Part shown: positions 60,407 to 64,000 of the stretch, one piece after another | Position numbering within the stretch: position 1 is the stretch's first letter | How the letters are laid out: each line of letters begins with the position of its first letter | Origin: Combretum micranthum | Lineage: Eukaryota; Streptophyta; Magnoliopsida; Myrtales; Combretaceae | Assembly (NCBI GenBank): GCA_024138025.1 | Contig: JAMXBD010000011.1 | Location: 2,343,501-2,407,500, forward strand | DNA length: 64,000 nucleotides | Reading direction: 5' to 3' | Program-made: the position numbers and the translations under genes | The notes under the pieces: generated by a model | Databases searched by the model: none | What the model was told of the DNA's origin: nothing | Seen by the model: the letters and a program-made list of their open reading frames with translations, nothing else

Positions 60407-61819
60407 CTACACTATCAGCTTCAGTTGTGGAATGAAGCCTTTGGTGAACAGGGGAGTTCCATCAGCCAACACAATCTTCACACATTTAGTATCATCAATT
60501 ATGCATCCCAAGTCCTTGAGAGCTCCTTCATCCACAAAATTCAAGGAACTACCAGAATCCACAAAGACCCTTAGCTTTCTCTTATTGTGATAAGCCAAAA
60601 ACCTCATCATGTTAAGATCATGAGTCTGGTTGATAGAACTCAGTGTCAGATTGGACAGTTCTTCTTCCAAGGCTAGTATATCTTCATAATTTTCTTCCAT
60701 CATCTCATTTCCTTCATCCACTAATATCATCCTTAGTGGTCGGTTCTTGCAACGATGCCCAGGACCAAAGGTTTCATCGCACCAGAAGCATTGTCGCTTC
60801 CTTCTCTTTTCCTCCAGCTCTTCGGGTGTCAACCTTCGGGTTTTGCGGTTACTGTTTGGTTGAGTGGCTACTGTCAATGGGGTTGGATTGGTTTGTGTAT
60901 GGGTAAAGTGTTTGGGACTGTTTGTGGTTTGGTAGGTAGAGATATTTTGTGTGTTAGTGAGTGGTTTGATTAATGTGGATTGGCTAGGTGGTGTTATGGT
61001 GTTGCTGAAATAGGATGATCTGAGGGCTTTGGGTTGAGTTCGACTGAGGCCTAGGGTGTTTTCTTGGAGTTTTGCTAAGGTATAGGCATGTTGAAGGTTT
61101 TGAGGTTGAAACATCCTCACAGGGTAGTGTATCTCAGGTTTTAGACCGCTTAAAAAACAGCTCACCTTGTAGCTCTCAGCTAGGTGGACAAGGGTGGTTA
61201 AGTACTCAAAATCCACCCAATACTCCTCCAACGTTCCTCTTTGCGTCAACTCCTTCAAGGATGCCATAGGGTCTTCAAATATACCCGTACCAAACCTCTG
61301 TTGCAAACCCATAACCAATTCTTCCCAAGTTATAGGGTTTGAATGTTTCCAATTCTGCACAAAAGCATGGTACCAATGCAGAGCTATTCCTTCAAAATGC
61401 ATTGCTGCTACCTTAACTCTATATGTTCTAGGAGTATCATCTAGTTCAAAGAAATGCTCAGCCTTAATCAACCATGATTTAAGATCATCACCTGTGAATG
61501 TAGGGAATGCCAAATGAGTGGCTCTAGTGGACAGTTGGTATGAACTTCCCTCAGGTGCAAGTGGATTGGTCATTCCAGTATCGTGCCTAATTTGACCTGA
61601 TCCTATACTTTGTGCAACATTGTTATTATTAGCATCACCACTATACTGTCCAGTGCTGATTCCCTCCTGATATTTCTTCTGCAGGTCCACGAGAGCAGAT
61701 CCAAATTTGTCCAAGGTGGTTTGTTGCTGTTTGAACAAATCAAGGACCATCTGCGTCAATTTGTCTTCAATGGCTTTCAATGATTCCTCCATCCTGGTTG
61801 CCTCTCGGGTTTTGACCAT
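60407..61819 (-). CDS. Chromovirus gag-protease ORF, ended by a nonsense mutation
   Basis: The longest intact frame of the element, about 470 residues. Gag lies around ATHLAFPTFTGDDLKSWL, ALHWYHAF and WEELVMGLQQRFG. A zinc knuckle-like CFWCDETFGPGHRC follows, then the aspartic protease active site VFVDSGSSLNFV. The frame ends in a TAG at 60407-60409, where the following codons (GYSFELEF, LPLDGEDIILGIPWL) clearly continue the protease, so the stop is a mutation, probably from CAG. The open frame extends upstream through the primer-binding site without ATG. I take the ATG at 61819 (MVKTREATRME); the one at 61792 is also possible. The protein would package element RNA in the cytoplasm. Confidence 0.85.
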   Translation of the reverse strand: MVKTREATRMEESLKAIEDKLTQMVLDLFKQQQTTLDKFGSALVDLQKKYQEGISTGQYSGDANNNNVAQSIGSGQIRHDTGMTNPLAPEGSSYQLSTRATHLAFPTFTGDDLKSWLIKAEHFFELDDTPRTYRVKVAAMHFEGIALHWYHAFVQNWKHSNPITWEELVMGLQQRFGTGIFEDPMASLKELTQRGTLEEYWVDFEYLTTLVHLAESYKVSCFLSGLKPEIHYPVRMFQPQNLQHAYTLAKLQENTLGLSRTQPKALRSSYFSNTITPPSQSTLIKPLTNTQNISTYQTTNSPKHFTHTQTNPTPLTVATQPNSNRKTRRLTPEELEEKRRKRQCFWCDETFGPGHRCKNRPLRMILVDEGNEMMEENYEDILALEEELSNLTLSSINQTHDLNMMRFLAYHNKRKLRVFVDSGSSLNFVDEGALKDLGCIIDDTKCVKIVLADGTPLFTKGFIPQLKLIV

Positions 61820-61830
61820 CCAACCACTAA

Positions 61831-61842
61831 GCTCTGATACCA
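61831..61842 (-). other. Chromovirus primer-binding site
   Basis: Minus-strand TGGTATCAGAGC, two bases inside the 5' LTR, is a perfect complement to the initiator methionine tRNA 3' end. Confidence 0.95.
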
Positions 61843-61844
61843 CT

Positions 61845-62329
61845 TGGTGTCCGGCTTAGCAATTGCTGATAGAATTATAATTCTCGAATACAGAGAAGAT
61901 TCACAAATGTATTTTTTCTATATATTTTTGTAATGAGCTATTTCCTTTTATAAGTGAGGAGATGCTCTTTTCTGTTACATTGTGAGTGTAATGCCTCCTG
62001 ACATGTATATGTATTTGTAACAATATTCTAACAGAATAGTAACAATTTAAAAACAGAATATTCGTAGGATTCTTATACTAATCTAACTAAATTATTAGGA
62101 GACCAGCCCATCACAATAACCGGCCCATATCTTTACTAGTACCCAGATTAGGTCCGACCCGCTGCTATCATATTTTACCCGGATCTCCTTTTCATTCTAC
62201 GGATCTTCTTTAATCTTCTTCTTGTCTTCGTACTTCCTGGAATACTTTCCCGAACCAGTTCCATTCCCTTTCCTTTCCTTGCCCGTGGAGCCTTGACCTT
62301 CTTCCACCATGGATTTTACCCCCACATCA
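61845..62329 (-). repeat. Chromovirus 5' LTR
   Basis: 485 bp with the same TGATGTGGGG...GACACCA ends as the partner at 56817-57307. It is next to the primer-binding site, which sets the orientation. Confidence 0.93.
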
Positions 62330-62334
62330 AACTC

Positions 62335-62888
62335 GCTATCATAGATTTATAGCAGGAGAAAGAAAAGCAAATTAAAAGTGCTTTCACGAACAAGAATCAA
62401 TGGATTGTTGTTTATTCATATTTATACGATGTCGATGGAGAAACTTCGTTTTATGGAGCAACTATGGATCCATATTCAGAAGGCTTATTGAATCCCGATT
62501 GTGACAAATCTTCTTTCCTGAATTCGTGGCACGAACTATTACAAGATGATTATTTCCATTTATTGTTAATCCTTCTCAGTTGTCCAGATTGAATAGACTT
62601 TTCACGTTTTCGCGAATTGAATAGTCTTATTATTTTATTGACATCCACCGTTGTGGTGAAGTGTTAGTTATCCGTTAGTATATTTAGTAAAGAAAAATAT
62701 TATAAGCCCATTATTTGTTGATAGTGAAAGTTTTTTTGCTGCGGTCCTTTGGTTTTTCGTCAGTTAGGGTTTTCCACGTTAAATCCTAGTTTTTATTATT
62801 ATTTTATATTCAGTTTATTATATTGTTGATCGCTATACACAAGAAAAAAAATTATCATATTATTATAGGATATTAATTTTTCCTACCA
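62335..62888 (+). repeat. Copia 3' LTR, right part
   Basis: Resumes at GCTATCATAG after the gypsy duplication and follows the 5' LTR (GATAGCAAGAGAAAGAAAAG region onward) to TTTTTCCTACCA. The combined 3' LTR is about 941 bp, against 933 bp for the 5' LTR. Confidence 0.87.
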
Positions 62889-62893
62889 AATTC

Positions 62894-63598
62894 CATATTT
62901 ATATAATAATTACGGCACTCTACGGTTATAATTTTCACATTTAAATTTGTCATGGGGTTATTGAGAGCCTTCGAAAAGAAAAATTGAGGGCACAACAAAA
63001 TGGCTAGTTTTTTAGATGCATGGCAATATTTGATCCAGAGAGCGTAGCAGGTGTTATTGCCGATTCATTTAACGCAAAGTACGTAACATGTATATGGAAA
63101 CTTAACTCTTAATACTACACCTCGTTATAGTGATCCTTTTTTTTTTTATTTTTGAAAAAAATGAAAAGAAAAAACTTGAATCCTTTTAGTACGGTTTTTC
63201 CTAAATAAAATATTAAAAGGTGGAACAAAATATGGATGATTTAAATTAATAATTTGAAAGTGGTGCATATTCCAATGGTACATTAGAAAAATGTGGATCC
63301 CTGTACACATATTTATAGGGTAAATATTAATTTTTTTTTTAGGTGTAGTTGGGTACATATATTCTAGCAAATTTTCCCCCATCTATCCCTAGTGTATGGG
63401 CAATGAATTTCAGAACCGGCCCTATTGCCTGTCATATTTTCTTTATTGCTAGGGGTGAATAGTACTTTTGCAGTAAGCCCCGGATCCTTATCCAGACGGC
63501 AGCCATCTTAAGTTCTTTCAATGTGGGTTGGAAATCCGGTTCCTATTTCTCTATCGCTGATTACATATCATTGATAAACCACAGCCCGTTTTGGATAA
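62894..63598. other. Spacer between retrotransposons
   Basis: No gene recognised. About 63,390-63,590 is less AT-rich (AGAACCGGCCC, TCCAGACGGCAGCC) without a recognisable frame. Confidence 0.45.
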
Positions 63599-63760
63599 TG
63601 TTAAGTTATAGGCCACGTGTACGGTAGCTAGCTTGTATTTTAGGGACTATTACTATTTTCCCTATAGTTAGAAATGTAACAAATCATTTTCCCTATTCTG
63701 TTTTTCCATTCCTCTTCTGTTTTCTTCTCTCTCTCTGTTGTCTTTCTTTCTGTTTTAGCA
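63599..63760 (+). repeat. Probable 5' LTR of a second copia element
   Basis: The region before the primer-binding site begins TGTTAAGTTATAGGCCACGT and ends TTTTAGCA, with a CT-rich end. The TG start is my inference. The 3' LTR lies outside the window, so the length (162 bp) cannot be confirmed. Confidence 0.5.
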
Positions 63761-63772
63761 TGGTATCAGAGC
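63761..63772 (+). other. Copia primer-binding site
   Basis: TGGTATCAGAGC is a perfect match to the initiator-Met primer-binding consensus and follows directly on the putative LTR. Confidence 0.9.
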
Positions 63773-63804
63773 ACTGATTTCTTGTTCTTCGTCTCTCTTT
63801 CATC

Positions 63805-64000
63805 ATGAACACATTAGAGGATATTTCTTCACCATATTTCATTCATCATTCTGATTCACAAAATTCTTTGTTAATTACTCCAGTTCTCACAGCGTTGAAT
63901 TACAACACATGGAGTAAGGCTTTCATTCTTGCTTTGTCGATTCGGAACAAAGTAGGTTTTCTTGACGGAACAATTGAGACTCCAGCAAAGACAGATCCAA
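63805..64000 (+). CDS. Ty1-copia gag, N-terminal part, running off the window
   Basis: ATG at 63805, 33 bases after the primer-binding site, opens a frame that stays clear to the window end (65 codons). It contains SLLITPVLTALNYNTWSKAF and NKVGFLDGTIETP. The LNxxNYxxWS...KxGFxDGT pattern is that of the gag N-terminal domain of plant copia elements. No stop or frameshift is seen so far, unlike the other retroelements here, so this copy may be younger. Confidence 0.85.
   Translation, partial: MNTLEDISSPYFIHHSDSQNSLLITPVLTALNYNTWSKAFILALSIRNKVGFLDGTIETPAKTDP

Larger units (their letters stand above)
56817..62329 (-). mobile_element. Ty3/gypsy chromovirus inserted in the copia 3' LTR
   Basis: 5513 bp, bounded by near-identical LTRs of 491 and 485 bp and a perfect duplication AACTC (56812-56816 and 62330-62334). 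Read on the minus strand it has 5' LTR, initiator-Met primer-binding site, gag with zinc knuckle, protease DSG, reverse transcriptase, RNase H, integrase and a chromodomain, then a polypurine tract and 3' LTR. The pol order and C-terminal chromodomain place it among chromoviruses. The modest size would suit the Reina type, but I am not sure of the lineage. The coding region is broken by several stops and shifts. Confidence 0.93.
52900..62888 (+). mobile_element. Ty1-copia retrotransposon, internally deleted and split by a chromovirus
   Basis: The 5' LTR (52900-53832), primer-binding site, decayed gag-pol and 3' LTR are in the usual order. The 3' LTR is interrupted at 56816 by the reversed gypsy element and resumes at 62335. 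Flanks are AAGTC (52895-52899) and AATTC (62889-62893), a 5-bp duplication with one mismatch. Without the insert the internal part is about 2.6 kb, short for copia because most of reverse transcriptase and all RNase H are gone. The LTRs differ at many positions, so the insertion is old. Confidence 0.88.

Noticed and set aside
60315..61517. Plus-strand open frames opposite the chromovirus gag
   Set aside because: They are antisense to a clearly recognisable gag-protease frame and show no motif.
1..64000. tRNA genes, CRISPR arrays, bacterial-type operons
   Set aside because: I saw no T-loop-like GGTTCRANYCC within a plausible cloverleaf, no regularly spaced direct-repeat array with unique spacers, and no prokaryotic gene layout.

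Overview
The window is eukaryotic nuclear DNA from a flowering plant, most likely a eudicot. The background is very AT-rich and dense in plant-type transposable elements, and the one clear host gene is an intronless DELLA-subfamily GRAS regulator. The species cannot be read from the sequence. No rRNA or tRNA gene was recognised, and there is no CRISPR array or bacterial-type operon.

Bases 1-30,000 are a repeat graveyard. Three very long (3.6-4.0 kb) non-coding elements with TG...CA ends and 5-bp target-site duplications lie at 1239-5058, 9981-13557 (both +) and 25254-29238 (-). I read them as solo LTRs of one family. The first carries a 418-bp TRIM element inside it. Between them lie two related hAT-type elements (8873-9295 and 23882-25031), a 396-bp hAT miniature element with a perfect 8-bp duplication (18202-18597), a cluster of other inverted-repeat elements (15053-18092), a PIF/Harbinger-type MITE (22402-22638), a split copia reverse-transcriptase relic (19290-21130) and an organelle-like segment (about 7790-8230).

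Bases 30,000-37,200 hold AT-rich spacer, a Cassandra-type TRIM with 5S-rRNA-like promoter sequence in both LTRs (33116-33911), and a 1.3-kb Mutator-like element with a perfect 11-bp duplication (34300-35616). The last two sit 3.5 and 1.8 kb upstream of the host gene.

The host gene is at 37448-39064 (+): a 538-aa DELLA/GRAS protein with a complete GRAS domain. Its N-terminal gibberellin-perception motifs are altered (DGLLA for DELLA, TILYNP for TVHYNP). It stands out from its surroundings by GC-richer codons. It would act in the nucleus as a growth repressor or transcriptional co-regulator, with weakened or changed coupling to the gibberellin receptor.

Bases 39,000-52,900 are mostly non-coding, with one PIF-type MITE, a probable solo copia LTR (47763-48139), microsatellites and one unexplained short coding-like stretch (42696-42887, -).

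Bases 52,900-62,888 are a nested retrotransposon. An old, internally deleted Ty1-copia element (52900-62888) has its 3' LTR split by a 5.5-kb Ty3/gypsy chromovirus in reverse orientation (56817-62329), with a perfect AACTC duplication. Both are coding-dead. The window ends inside the gag of another copia element (primer-binding site at 63761, start codon at 63805).
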